Below, one piece after another: positions 11,866 to 22,751 of a DNA stretch of 64,000 nt. The DNA is from Schistocerca nitens. Lineage: Eukaryota; Arthropoda; Insecta; Orthoptera; Acrididae. The position numbers and the translations under genes are program-made. The stretch's first letter is position 1. The number at the start of each line of letters is the position of its first letter. The notes beneath the pieces were generated by a model. The model did not search any database. It worked only from the letters and a program-made list of their open reading frames with translations, and was not told the origin of the DNA. The DNA lies in the NCBI RefSeq assembly GCF_023898315.1, contig NC_064616.1, positions 293,225,205 through 293,289,204 on the forward strand. The letters run 5' to 3'.

Positions 11866-12930
11866 CATAGTGTAATGGTGAAGGTATCGACCTCACATAC
11901 AGTGTGTTGTTGGTTTGAATCTCGGCAGATGTACTTAATTTATTTCTATTTTAAACCTTCATCGAAATGACTTTGATCATTATTTTTATTCAGTTAATTG
12001 GTGTAAATGTAATTTTTCTATTCATTGGTCACATTAATTTAATCAACGTTTTAATTTCATTTGCTCTTATTTTTTCTTCCTTTGGTTTTTTGCACTTGGA
12101 ATCTTCGTGCATGTGAATCTAGTTAATTTTATGTATATATCATTATGTTTTAACATTTGAAGATGAAGATCTGTGGGTTAAAAGCAGAAAGCAAATGATG
12201 AAATAATCTGTAAACGTAGGCTTCTCCGGCCGTTGTCACAGTCAATAAAATTCTTCAGAGTTTGAGGCCGCATTGTCATCTGTAAATTTAGCAATACACC
12301 CTGAGAAAGGCGCTTTGCAACAGTCGTCGAAACGTCGGAATTTTACAGATGACAATGGGGCCTCAAACCCAGAAGAACTTTATTGACGATGAAATAATCT
12401 ATTTATATGACTGTGCAATGGATTCAAGAATGTATATTTCGTTAAAAGATTTACATCTATTTGGATGGCTATCGTCATAGAAACATTCAAAATATACATT
12501 CTTATTGCGCTATTTACAAATTAACATAGATAATGATTTAAACGAAAGCAGGGATTATAAGTAAAACGAAATTCAGGCAAAATGAGAGACATAAATGATG
12601 AATGCAATAACACTGATGAGAAGTCAGATGACAAAATGAAAGTAATTAAATCGAAATTAATAATACCAATAATCAAAATCACATGAACTATGATTCCAAA
12701 TGAAAAAGGCGAATAGGTAGAAATATGAGTGCAAATGATGAACCTTATACGATGATAAATATGACTGGCAAATGATAAAAAATACATTTAAACCAATTAA
12801 TTGAATAAAAATAATGATCAAACTCATTTCGATAGAGATCTAATAATAAATAAGTGTATATCACGAGATTTGAACTGCATGGGATGTCAGTACCTTCGCC
12901 ATTACGCTATGTAACCGGACTGTAGGCCCT
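11866..12930. repeat. Long imperfect inverted repeat with tRNA-like arms
   Basis: The left arm (about 11866-12000) and right arm (about 12785-12930) are inverted copies. Each holds a tRNA-like stretch (left: 'gcatagtgtaatggt' and 'ggtttgaatctcggc') next to an AT-rich 'tattcagttaattgg' segment, with the reverse complement on the right. Related tRNA-like DNA occurs near 26570-26650. It may be a fold-back or two head-to-head SINE-like copies. A smaller palindromic element is inserted at 12211. Confidence 0.65.
12198..12400. repeat. Palindromic element with 13-bp target-site duplication
   Basis: The direct repeat 'gatgaaataatct' occurs at 12198-12210 and 12388-12400 and flanks a 177-bp insert. 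Within it, 12241-12289 and 12339-12387 are inverted copies around a central 'aacagtcgtcgaaacgtcgg'. A duplication of this length is typical of target-primed (LINE-machinery) insertion rather than cut-and-paste. Confidence 0.85.
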
Positions 12931-13043
12931 CATCGCTATTAAATCTTTACACCAATATGCGAAATATTTATTAATATTTACTTTCAAATCAGTGCACACC
13001 AGGATGAAAGACAATACGGCACCTCCATCCCTTACGGATAGAT

Positions 13044-13464
13044 TTGAAGAGTCGATTCTCCACTTTCTACGACATTATGTTAAATTCAATGTTGCGGGAC
13101 GGACCACGTATCTGCGGTCACGTCCTCCAAAAATTGATATCTCGAATTCTGATTCCCTACCCTAATAGCTTGCAACAGATTTGTTGGCCAGAAATATTAT
13201 ATGTTACTACAAATGTTGTTGGGTGCGTATTACGCATGTCAGAAACAGTTATGTTCCACGGGAGCTTATAGCTATTTTGTTAGCAAAACTGAAAACCTTG
13301 TAGCTATAGAGGCTTATTACTGTCACTTCTTCCTTGAAAAACTTCTGTTTGCTGTATGAAATCAACTTGCTATGAGCACTGCCTCAGGCGGCACGTGATA
13401 CTTATGTAGCGTTGTCGGTAGATGGCAGCTCGCACGTTACCTCTTAGCGAGACGGGGGAGCGTC
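13044..13464. repeat. Direct repeat, copy A
   Basis: About 420 bp, closely matching 13718-14130. Shared landmarks are 'gagtcgattctccact' at the start and 'agatggcagctcgcacg' near the end. In this copy the sequence continues past 'gcgtc' into 'ccacacgtaaactg'. Function unknown. Confidence 0.85.
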
Positions 13465-13717
13465 CCACACGTAAACTGAATGCGCGGGAAATAGAACTTC
13501 GCTATGTGTAGGGATGGGCTAAACTGTGACTTTTCAGTATCAGTGATTTCTGCGAGTGCTTCTTCCGGTAACTGCAATTCTTAGACGCAGCTTAAAATTA
13601 CAGTTAACGCACTCTACCAACGCTATTTTCGCGATTTATAACCGTAGATGTGAAAGTCTCAAGTAAGAACTAAGAAGCAGTTCAATATACAGGAATGCTC
13701 ATTTCCCCGACCTATAG

Positions 13718-14130
13718 TTTCGAAGAGTCGATTCTCCACTTTCAACGACATTACGTTAAATTCAATGTTGCGGGACGGACCACGTATCTGCGGTCACGTC
13801 CTCCAAAAATTGATGTCTTGAAATCTGATTCCCTAGCCTAATAGCTTGCAACAGATTTGTTGGCCACAAATATTATATGTTACTACAAATGTTGTTGGGT
13901 GCGTATTACGCATGTCAGAAACAGTTAAGTTCCACGGGAGCTTATAGCTATTTTGTTAGCAAAATTGGAAAGGTCGTTGTTGTGGAGGTTTGTTACAGTC
14001 ATTTCTTCCTTGCGAAACTTCTGTTTGCTATTTGAAATCGACTCGTTACGAGCGCTGCACGCGGCACTTGTTCAGCGTCGTCGGTAGATGGCAGCTCGCA
14101 CGTTACCTCTTAGCGAGACAGGGTTGCGTC
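13718..14130. repeat. Direct repeat, copy B, abutting the giant TIR element
   Basis: Second copy of 13044-13464, separated from it by about 250 bp. Similarity stops exactly at 'gcgtc' (14126-14130), where the left terminal inverted repeat of the 16-kb element begins. Copy A therefore looks like the unoccupied version of this left junction. Confidence 0.85.
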
Positions 14131-14250
14131 GGGAAGCCTAACACACACATCATTGTGGTCCAAAACCACTCGGAAGTGACGTCAAAATGACGTATAAGCA
14201 AACGCGCTGCACACTTGTCGAGTATCGAGATCCGTGGTCGAGTCGAGTTA
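14131..14250. repeat. Left terminal inverted repeat
   Basis: Starts 'gggaagcctaacac' and ends 'gtcgagtcgagtta'. Its reverse complement is at 30158-30278 with about 95% identity by eye. It contains a TGACGTCA palindrome and a nearby second TGACGT. Confidence 0.92.
14177..14193. promoter_or_regulatory. CRE-like TGACGTCA + TGACGT pair in the left TIR
   Basis: TGACGTCA at 14177-14184 is followed by TGACGT at 14188-14193. TGACGTCA is the consensus for CREB/ATF-type bZIP factors. The same pair is kept in the right TIR. Use as a promoter element is inferred. Confidence 0.45.
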
Positions 14251-16229
14251 CGTGAAAGTTTTCGGACCACACTGGAGTGTATGTTAAAACGTCGGTGCGT
14301 GTCTGCTGAATCGTCCTGAAACGAGTGTGATCCGCTGATATGTGACCGTAATGTGAAAGAAAGGTGGCTGTTATCCACGTACACTGTAACGGAGAAATGG
14401 AAATGTATTTATAAATTACGTAGAAGTAAATAAATCGTACGGATTCTCAGCTTATTGGATTTTACCTGTTTCTTGACCATGCTGTGATTGATCTGCTTAT
14501 TCTATCGAGGACCAAATAGGTAGCATAAAATGTTATACACCGAAATAATAAATGCAGTATTTCCGTTACACATTCCATAAACCATCATGTATAACCGTTG
14601 AGAGAAGCTAAACATTGCCATTGCTTACGAGAAATAGCATTTGTTGTCGAGTACGCAGCTCATACTGGGGGAAAAAACAAACTGTTAAGAATAGTGTCGT
14701 GACAAGGCTATAAATTTTCGTTTCCTGAGATACGTAAGATTCCAGTGCAGTTATAATGAAATATTGGTTTACCAACAGCTGTTACTTGTGTTAAAAATAT
14801 ATATATATATATGTTTTCTAAATTATGCCTCACAGGAAGTTAATGCCTTTTGCCGTCTTCTCAGTTAATTGTGAAAACAACTTTTCAGAAGAAGCAGGCT
14901 TTGTTATACATTTAAGGGGTAGTTGTTTGGCTATACATAGGACAGCCAATCTTTTATATTAATAATAGTTTCTATGATCATACAAATGAATTTTGATCAT
15001 GCAAAAGCGGCCTCAAAGGATCATGAAAGAAACCTCCAAGGGCAAAAACTACTTCCTGTGTTCATTATACCACAGTTAAATTAGTAAGAATACTTGTGTG
15101 TTGTGCCATGCAGTGTCACACAAAAACTATATATGATTTAACGAGAATGGGTAAATAACTTGACTGCATAAGAAACAAGGCAGTTTGCTATGGGGTGCAT
15201 AGCTCACTCAGCAAGAAAGAAGAGTGAATGACAGGCTGTGTTACAAAGAGTGTTGTCTTAAACCTTTCACATTATTTCCACTTTCCTGGCAATTTAACTA
15301 TGCACAATTCATAGCTGAATGAAATATTTCATTTTGTATATGAATCCAGGTCATGTGGACTTTCTTCTCATGTGGCTGTGACTTCAGTTTTGGAAAATTT
15401 TACTAAAAATTTACAAACAACAGAACGCTATGAAGCTTTCCATAAAGCATTCTTGTAACCATTCTTACTGTGAGAGCATATAAAAATTAGTTCTGCACCC
15501 CTCCAGTATCACAGTACATTTACATTTTGCACCACATAATGCATAGTAACTGTAGATTTGATTCAGATGTTCAAATACTGAGAGATGTAAGGTATTTATT
15601 GTGCTACACAGTTTTGATTAAGAAATTGTCTCCAGAAAACATTTGTTTTACTAATGCATCTGGTATCCTGTAAATAATGATAAGATAATCTGATACACTA
15701 CAGTCTGACAAGACGACCAAATTTAAAGAGACTACAGTAACAGCTATGTTACATTAACTGTGATTAGGAAGACAGGCTACTGTTTGCCTTACAGATAACA
15801 CTGAAAGAAAATAATTTCTGCTGCCATCTGTAAATTAAGTAGCAGTCTGACTTCCTATTGAGATAAAGCCATGTGTTATTTAAACTTGTTGTTGATGCTG
15901 TGATACATACAGGTTTTGAATTTTGAAAATTCCAGTAACACTTCAAATTAAAGTAAATGAGACATTGGTAACAAATGCATGTAGTGTTGCAAACTTCTTA
16001 AATAGGTGCAGTACTTTGTATCTGTTACTGACAGCTTCAGGTTATCAGGTTCAGTTAACAGTGCAATTGAACATCTGAGACCACTCCCTACAAATAACTT
16101 CAGTAAAATGGAAATGACACTTACTTCTCCCTAAGTAGCAGCATCCATCATAAAATCCTTAAAGTATTCTAGTGAAGTTTTTCAAAGTGTATTCATGTGA
16201 GTTGAGTTGTACCTCAAATTATTTGTGTA
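14251..16229. other. Interior of the giant element, no gene recognised
   Basis: AT-rich non-coding DNA with a short (AT)n run near 14799-14812. No supported ORF. Confidence 0.45.
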
Positions 16230-17700
16230 ATCAATCTCTTATCAGTGGAACATTTCCAGGCTGGCTGAAATATGCCTAAGTTAAGCCTCTGTACAAGAAG
16301 AGCGTTAAAGAGATACTATCAAATTATTGATCATTTTCACTTTTGCTGGCGTCTTCAAAAATATTTGAAAAGGTTGTGTCTAAGCATCTTCTTAAGCATC
16401 CGACTGCAAACAATATATCATCCAAGTCACAGTTTGGGTTCCTTATGCTTACTGATATAGAGAAGGGTATTTGCACATACAGTGGGAATAATTCATAAGA
16501 AAACAAGTTAGAGGCTACTGGCATTCTCTGTGACCTGTCAAAAGCCCTTGACTATGAATCACAGCTTTCTCTCAAGAGAATTAGAATATTGTGATGTCAC
16601 TGGCAGTGCTGCAAAATGGTTAGAGTCTGACCTAACTAAAAGGAAACAAGGGTGTCACTGCAAATACATGCAGAGTAAGCAAATAGTCTAAGTCTGATTG
16701 GGAAGTAATTACATGTGGTGCTCCTCAAGGTTCCATCTTGAATCTGTTGTTTATTCCTGTCTACAGTAATGACCTCATCTGTTAAATTGCCAGATGCTAA
16801 GTTTGTTTTGTTGGCACATGACACAAACATTGTAACAAATAGCAAGTCAAGTACAGATTTAGAAATTGCTACTAATCAAATTTTCACTTACAATAAATGG
16901 TTTAGAAGTAATTTACTGTCATTAAACTTTTGGAAAGACCCACTATATGCAGATAAGAACCTGTAAGAAATTTGTTTCCAGGATGTGTATAATGTACGAA
17001 GACATGCAGATAGAAGCAGTTGACAGTGTTAAATTTCTCGGGTTACAACTCAGTAATAAATTCAGTTAGGAAGGGTGTGTACCACAAAATTGCTGAAGCA
17101 CCTAAACAAGTTTGTATTTGCAATGGGAATGATGTCAGATGTAGGAGATAGAAAAAAAAACTTGCTTACTTCATTTGCTTTCATATTTTGAGGTACCTCG
17201 TCAAACCGAGCAAAAGTTTTTAGACTGCAGAAGCATGTAATAAGACTCAATTGTGTTGTAAATTCCATATAATCATGTACAAATCTGAGCAAGGAAGTGG
17301 GTATTCTAACCAATGCTTCAGTATATTTATCCCTTAAAGAAATTGGTTGCAAATAACGTTTATTTCCAGACAATAGCTCAGCACATAGTAAAATACTAGG
17401 AACAATAAGACCTAAAATTGCTTACCTTGGTCCAAAGAGGAGTCCAGTTTACGAGAACACACATTTTCAATAAATTGCCAGCTACCATTAAAAAGTTTGT
17501 TTCAGAAACAGCACAGTTTAAACAGAGTTTGAAAGATTTTTAGGCAGGCAGCTCCTCTATAAATGAATATCTTAACAGGGACTGTTAGACCAGCTTAAGT
17601 AAAAATGTCTTGGATTTGGTTTTACAACAGTTAAGATTAGGTGTTGTGTGTATGATAAATTTGTTAAAAGTTCATAACTGTTTCATTCTGAGTGTATTAA
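16230..17700 (+). pseudogene. LINE reverse transcriptase remnant inside the giant element
   Basis: Plus-strand pieces include a decayed 'NYRSFSLL..SKIFEKVV' near 16315-16385, 'ILCDLSKALD' near 16525-16555, and 'LLAHDTNIVTNS' near 16810-16850, corresponding to the catalytic FADDT box with DD changed to HD. 'FNKLPATIKKFVS'-like residues follow near 17470-17510, the C-terminal motif of Jockey-type LINEs. Many stops and frame changes. It was inserted into, or captured by, the surrounding element. Confidence 0.75.
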
Positions 17701-18529
17701 TTCTGTAAACGTTGGCAGTCCCAGTTTATCTGTTATGTATTCACATATCTTTAAAGTATCCTGACATGTGATCAGGGAAGTGTTATATTCAGATGGTCTT
17801 TGTTTTTTATGTTGTACTTTGACATATTCCATAGCCAAGAAACCCATCTCATTTTTGGGTCTATAGAATGAGAACTGAATGTAATGTAGTAAAATACATC
17901 TGAGGATGTTAAACATGGCTTCAGTTATCAGCATAGATGTGTAGCCATTTCAGTTGCTAAGATGAGTACTTAAAGATACCAGTGATATTTATTATGGGTT
18001 TATTATGTTGATCATACCTGTGTACACCCAATTCAATTGATAATCAACTCGTATGGCTATAATTTATATGTAAAATATTGTCAGGATAGAACAATTGTCA
18101 TATCCAATCGCTCAATGAACACTACTTTTATGTCAGGTCTTTCGTTCCACTGTTGAATCTTCGAATTGTGTGTAATGAACTGGCAAGAGCTACAGACAGT
18201 GCCATGATGTACAGCCAAGCATTTTAAATGCATGTTGAATCAGAGCTTGAAGATGATACTCATTAGTTAAAAACCTTTGTTGAATTTGTATACCGTTACT
18301 TTAATATTTCCATTCCCCTCAAAACATTGGTAATACAAATCACAGTAAGGATTGTACACTAAATTAATTCCTCTGCAACAGGAACAACACCCCTTTAAAC
18401 ATACATCTGCAAGTCGTGGTTTCACCTTCTACAATACTTCACTCCCGGTCTCACTCCCTTCCCAAGGACTGCACACTTTTCATGTCTTTACACATACTGT
18501 TACATCAGTGTGCAAATTTTAGTCTTTGT

Positions 18530-19005
18530 ATTTTATCCTTGCTACCTTCAGAATTTCCTAGCGTATAGTCCAGCTAACAGTGTCAAAAGCTTTCTCTATA
18601 TCCTCTTTTAAGATTTTTCGTAGGACCAATACTGCCTCATGTGTTGCTACTTTTTCCCAGATACCAAAGTAATGTTTCCTGAGGTCAGTTGGCACCTACC
18701 AGTTTGTCCACTATTCTTTACTTAATTTGTGTCAAACTACAACCATGACTTGCCACACTGATAGTTCTGTAATATTTCCAACTTTCAGTGCCTGGTTTTC
18801 TTGGAATAGGAATTATTACTTCCTTCTGAAACGTGAAGGTTTTTCACTTGTCTCTTATCTTGCATACCACATGAAATAGTTCGACTTGGCTGTCTGTCTG
18901 AAGGATCTCCACAAATGTGAGGGAATGTCTACTCCAGGTGCCTTGTTTGGGTGTAGGTCTTTCATCACCATGTGAAATTATTCTCTTAGTCTATCTCCCA
19001 CCTAG
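18530..19005 (-). pseudogene. LINE reverse transcriptase remnant
   Basis: Minus-strand translation gives 'DLHPNKAPGVDIP' near 18930-18970 and 'EDIEKAFDTVSW' near 18565-18605, equivalent to the K.PG.D block and the F.D...AFD block of a LINE reverse transcriptase. Disrupted by stops. Clade not resolved. Confidence 0.6.
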
Positions 19006-20025
19006 TCTTCATCTGTCTCTTATAATATTGTACTCTAATTTCTCTTGTTATAGTAAACAGTTTAAGTAAGAGCCCGTATTTACTCTTTTGATGAATTTCA
19101 TACACAATCTAATGTACCTTAGGTTAAAGGTAAGTTAAACAATCCCCATTCTTCCTGCTACAATAAAAATATTCAGAAAGAATATGTACAATCTGAATGC
19201 CTTGACACAGTGTATTTTTTGGAAAGTGGTCCATACATGAAGGTAGTTACCAGTCCTTTGTGTATTTAATAAAGTTTTTTCTGCTCTGTTCATATAACAC
19301 TAAGGTTCTTGGTTAGTCTATCTCTACAATAGGATGCAGCTGGCTGAAATATCCAGAAAGGATATGGAAATAACTTAATCCAACAAAAGTGACTGCTTAT
19401 GGCAACCTTTATACTTTTGGGGAACCCTGCCTCCTTTTCACGAGTTTGTAAATGACTTTTTTCTTAATCTTCCTTAATGTGGCACAAATCAACTCTTCCC
19501 TCATAAGTTACCAGCAACAACAGAGTGAAACTGAAATAAGGTTGTGATACATAAGGAATATCAGTCACACGTTACCTATGTGGATTGCTAGTGTTTGTAA
19601 CAGAAGCCTCTTTAAGAAATTTAATAAATCTAAAAGGAAAACTTAGCAGCAGAGTGCAAAATCACATGACATTCAAGGCAAAGATTTCTTAGTTGCCTGT
19701 GAAACATACCTTGAAGAATATACTTTGCTCCTGCTGATCTAAACCACTTAAAGGGTTCAAAGTTGTACTGAAGTATCACCATTATGTAGTACTACTACTG
19801 AATGCAGCCTGTTTTGTCGGCTTTGGTGAATAATAGTCAGTAAAAACCTTACTAATTTATATGAAGCTGGTATCTGTACAGATACCATTGGTGGTCTTGC
19901 AGCTCTCTAAGAATGAAATTATAATGAAATCCAGACCTTTAGCTGCTTACAGGTGTTGATAATTAGGTATATTCTGCACACAATTTCTGATCTGTTATTG
20001 CCACATTTCCCATGAAATGATAATA

Positions 20026-20029
<4 letters not shown>
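19006..20029. other. Interior of the giant element, no gene recognised
   Basis: No coding or RNA signal I can support. Confidence 0.4.

Positions 20030-20077
<48 letters not shown>
20030..20077. repeat. (AC)n microsatellite
   Basis: Uninterrupted AC dinucleotide run of about 48 bp. Confidence 0.95.
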
Positions 20078-20204
20078 CTCAGGTCACCAAGCTACAGAAT
20101 TATTATACAGAAACAAAAAATATAAATATCAATCTATTTTATTGGGCATTTACATATTATTACACCTTACTACAATCAATGTTAAAAATATTACATGAAC
20201 ATAA

Positions 20205-21015
20205 ATTTTGATACCATTGACATTACAAGTGGAGTTGACGCCATGAACAAGATTGTAAACATTTTTTTTCCTAAAATGGAACACAGATGGGACCTTCAAT
20301 GGGGCTACTAGGGATATAAGAAATCAATTTCTTCCAAGCCTAATTAGAAAGTACTGTCTGCAGAATTCTGCCATCAAATCATAACAGACATGTTCCACTG
20401 TTTTTTCATTTTTTTTTTTTTTTTTGAAAAAAGCAAGTTTGTGAAACATGTCATGCAGTGATACGCACCAGGGAAAGTTGAATTAACTGCAAGATTAGTG
20501 AATGTGAAGTTGGACAATGTTTTATATGGAGAGTACAATGTTCAAAGACTAATTATGTTGTAAGCTTTGCTCTACCAAACTGCGCATGTGAAGATTTTGA
20601 GATATATAAATACCCATGCAAGCATTTCTGTGCAATCTTTATTTTCTATCCAGAGTGGGGTTTTGATAAAATACCAGAAAGCTGCAGGAACAGCCCATTA
20701 ATCTGTCTTCACAAGATGTACAGGTTTGGTTTCAGAAGTGTGTCTGCAGTAATTTCACATGAAGACAGTAGCAATGAGGACACAGTTGAGGAAACACATA
20801 TAGAGCATCACACTGATACCTTAACCATTTCTTTGCAGCAATTTGAAGTGAAGGTGGTGTTCAAACAGGTTTATCATCTCACATACAACTGTATCAACAG
20901 TGAAACATTATGAAAAGTACTTGAATCACTCAGCAACTGTGTGCCAGATTTGCAGTTAGCAAACCCTGAAATTTGTGGTCTCCCCACAGCTGTGCCATCA
21001 AATTCCCAACAATAA
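20205..21015 (+). pseudogene. Inverted second copy of the MULE/SWIM transposase 3' part
   Basis: Plus-strand DNA parallels the minus-strand transposase exon at 23565-22752. It starts with 'GVDAMNKIV', keeps the SWIM zinc finger as 'CACEDFEIYKYPCKHFCAIF' near 20585-20645, and continues 'YPEWGFDKIPES' into an acidic C-terminal tail ending near 21015. Differences include frame changes near 20250-20420, a long T run at 20400-20426 and a premature stop near 20911. The core catalytic region is absent, so it is a 3' fragment. With the main gene it forms an imperfect inverted pair centred near 21.9 kb. Confidence 0.85.
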
Positions 21016-21676
21016 TATTAAGTAAGATGCCATTACTTTTACAGGGCCTAGCATAAAGACCCCTCTCATTGTAATGTTCATATATTTGTGCCTTAATGGA
21101 TAATTAACTACTAAGGAATAGATCACATGGAGGTCATAGCATTCCATTTGAAGGATCAAACAATAAGAGCTACCTAAAAAATACTAATAAGGGAGATCTT
21201 TATGCCAAGTTCTGTAAGCAAACTTTGTCACACATTTGAATTTTTAAGTAGCAGTAGTGAAAAATATTTCTCTGTGGAAAGTTAATAAGGTAGTTATATT
21301 GACCGTGATTTGTATTTCCTTTACCGAAGCAACAATGTCTACTTCTCATTACAAGAAATCCTTGGACTGTTGAGGAACTGTTCGAAAATTACAATCAAAT
21401 TGCAAACATTTATGTGCCACAACAAATGGCAGTTTGATACACACGTGAAATACTATATGGATTGTTTTCCTTCAGGAATACTATCAATCTTCCAAGATAT
21501 CCTTGGAATATAACAGTCTTGATGCAATCTGGTGTGAATTTTCCCATGGACTGAAGGCCAGAAATCCATCATAACTGAACCTAACAAATAAATTAACAAC
21601 AAGTAATTGAGTTATGCAACATGAAGACAACTGATACACATGTTTTCAAGGCACAATTCCAAAATTTAGTACTCAC

Positions 21677-22193
21677 TTCTTTTGGTGCCCAATGACATTG
21701 CTCGCCAGCTGCAATGCCCAGAACTACTTTACAACTGAATTTAATAAACATTACTGGTATTCCAGTAACAGTAATTGCTTCTGTGTGGTATCTGCAGTAA
21801 CTCTGCAAAGTTATTAAGAACATTAGAACCAGGGTGGTAGATATCCAATATGTAGGTAACTGATACACATTAAGCTTCCAAAGCAAATAAAAAAAGTCAA
21901 TACTTACTTCATTTGGTCCCAATGACATTGCTGACCAGATACCATATCAAGGAAACACCATACTCTTCTGTCAGAGTGATACTGGGCAATCTCATGTTCA
22001 TTAACAGGGCAGTATCTTTTTCTCTGTTTCACATGAATCACTAGACATGTTTTGAAGCAAGTGAGAGCAAGTGCATTCTTACTTGGAAAAAGAAATGCAA
22101 AATCTTTCCTCCATCAGTCATACGACATCTCAATGCCACTAAGATATATCTTATTTATTTTTTCCACCTTTTCAATTCTCAACATTGTCCCAT
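21677..22193 (-). pseudogene. Unidentified exon-like segments with duplicated donor ends
   Basis: A minus-strand open stretch from 22193 to 21908 encodes a Cys/His/Lys-rich peptide (including 'FAFLFPSKNALALTCFKTC' and 'QQCHWDQMK'), interrupted once by TGA at 22114-22116. It ends at a good donor 'gtaagt' (21907). About 230 bp further a similar segment ending 'GEQCHWAPKE' meets a donor 'gtgagt' (21676). The two ends look like a tandem exon duplication. I do not recognise the family. It lies downstream of the transposase stop codon and may be another gene of the element or non-coding. Confidence 0.35.
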
Positions 22194-22294
22194 ATTTGAA
22201 TTAACCTAATTTAAAGTTAAAATCTTTTACTTCATATTTTAAAAAGTTTGCAAGTTCTACACTACCATCTAGTTTAATTCCTCAGAAAAATCTT

Positions 22295-22540
22295 TTCTCT
22301 GATGAACAACGAAAAATCCAGGATGGAATGTAACAATATTATGAAAAGGATAGTTGTTGCTGCTCACCAAATGGTGAAGATGCTGAGTCACAGAAAGGCA
22401 CAACAAAAAGACTGTCGGACTTATCTTTCGGGCAACAAGGGCCTTTTCAAAAGCGCGCGCGCACACTCGCTCACTCACAAACACACACACAAATGTAGCA
22501 ACTACCCGTTTTATAATATTTTATCTATTGCTACTTCGAA
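22295..22540. repeat. Partial copy of a fold-back repeat (see 58781-59460)
   Basis: Shares 'aatccaggatggaatg', 'aacaatattatgaaaagg' and 'aggcacaacaaaaagactg' with the left arm at 58790-58945, followed by a CA-rich, CG-rich stretch. Ends near an AT-rich 'ttataatattttat'. Confidence 0.75.
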
Positions 22541-22751
22541 ATTCAAATGTGCAACAAAGTTTAAAAGCAGAGACCAACATAAAGACCTCATAGCATTCCA
22601 TCTCGAGGATCAGAAATGACGGAGCTTATTTGTATTTTACATAGACAAAGAGCTATCTAAAATTCAAATAAACAGTCATTTCTTACCCTTCAAATGGGAT
22701 GTTATAATGTGTTTAAGACAGATCTTGTAAGGCTTTTGGCATTGTTCTTCG

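Noticed and set aside
11866..11940. Functional tRNA gene
   Set aside because: Box-like motifs are present but no complete cloverleaf or acceptor stem; it is mirrored in an inverted repeat.
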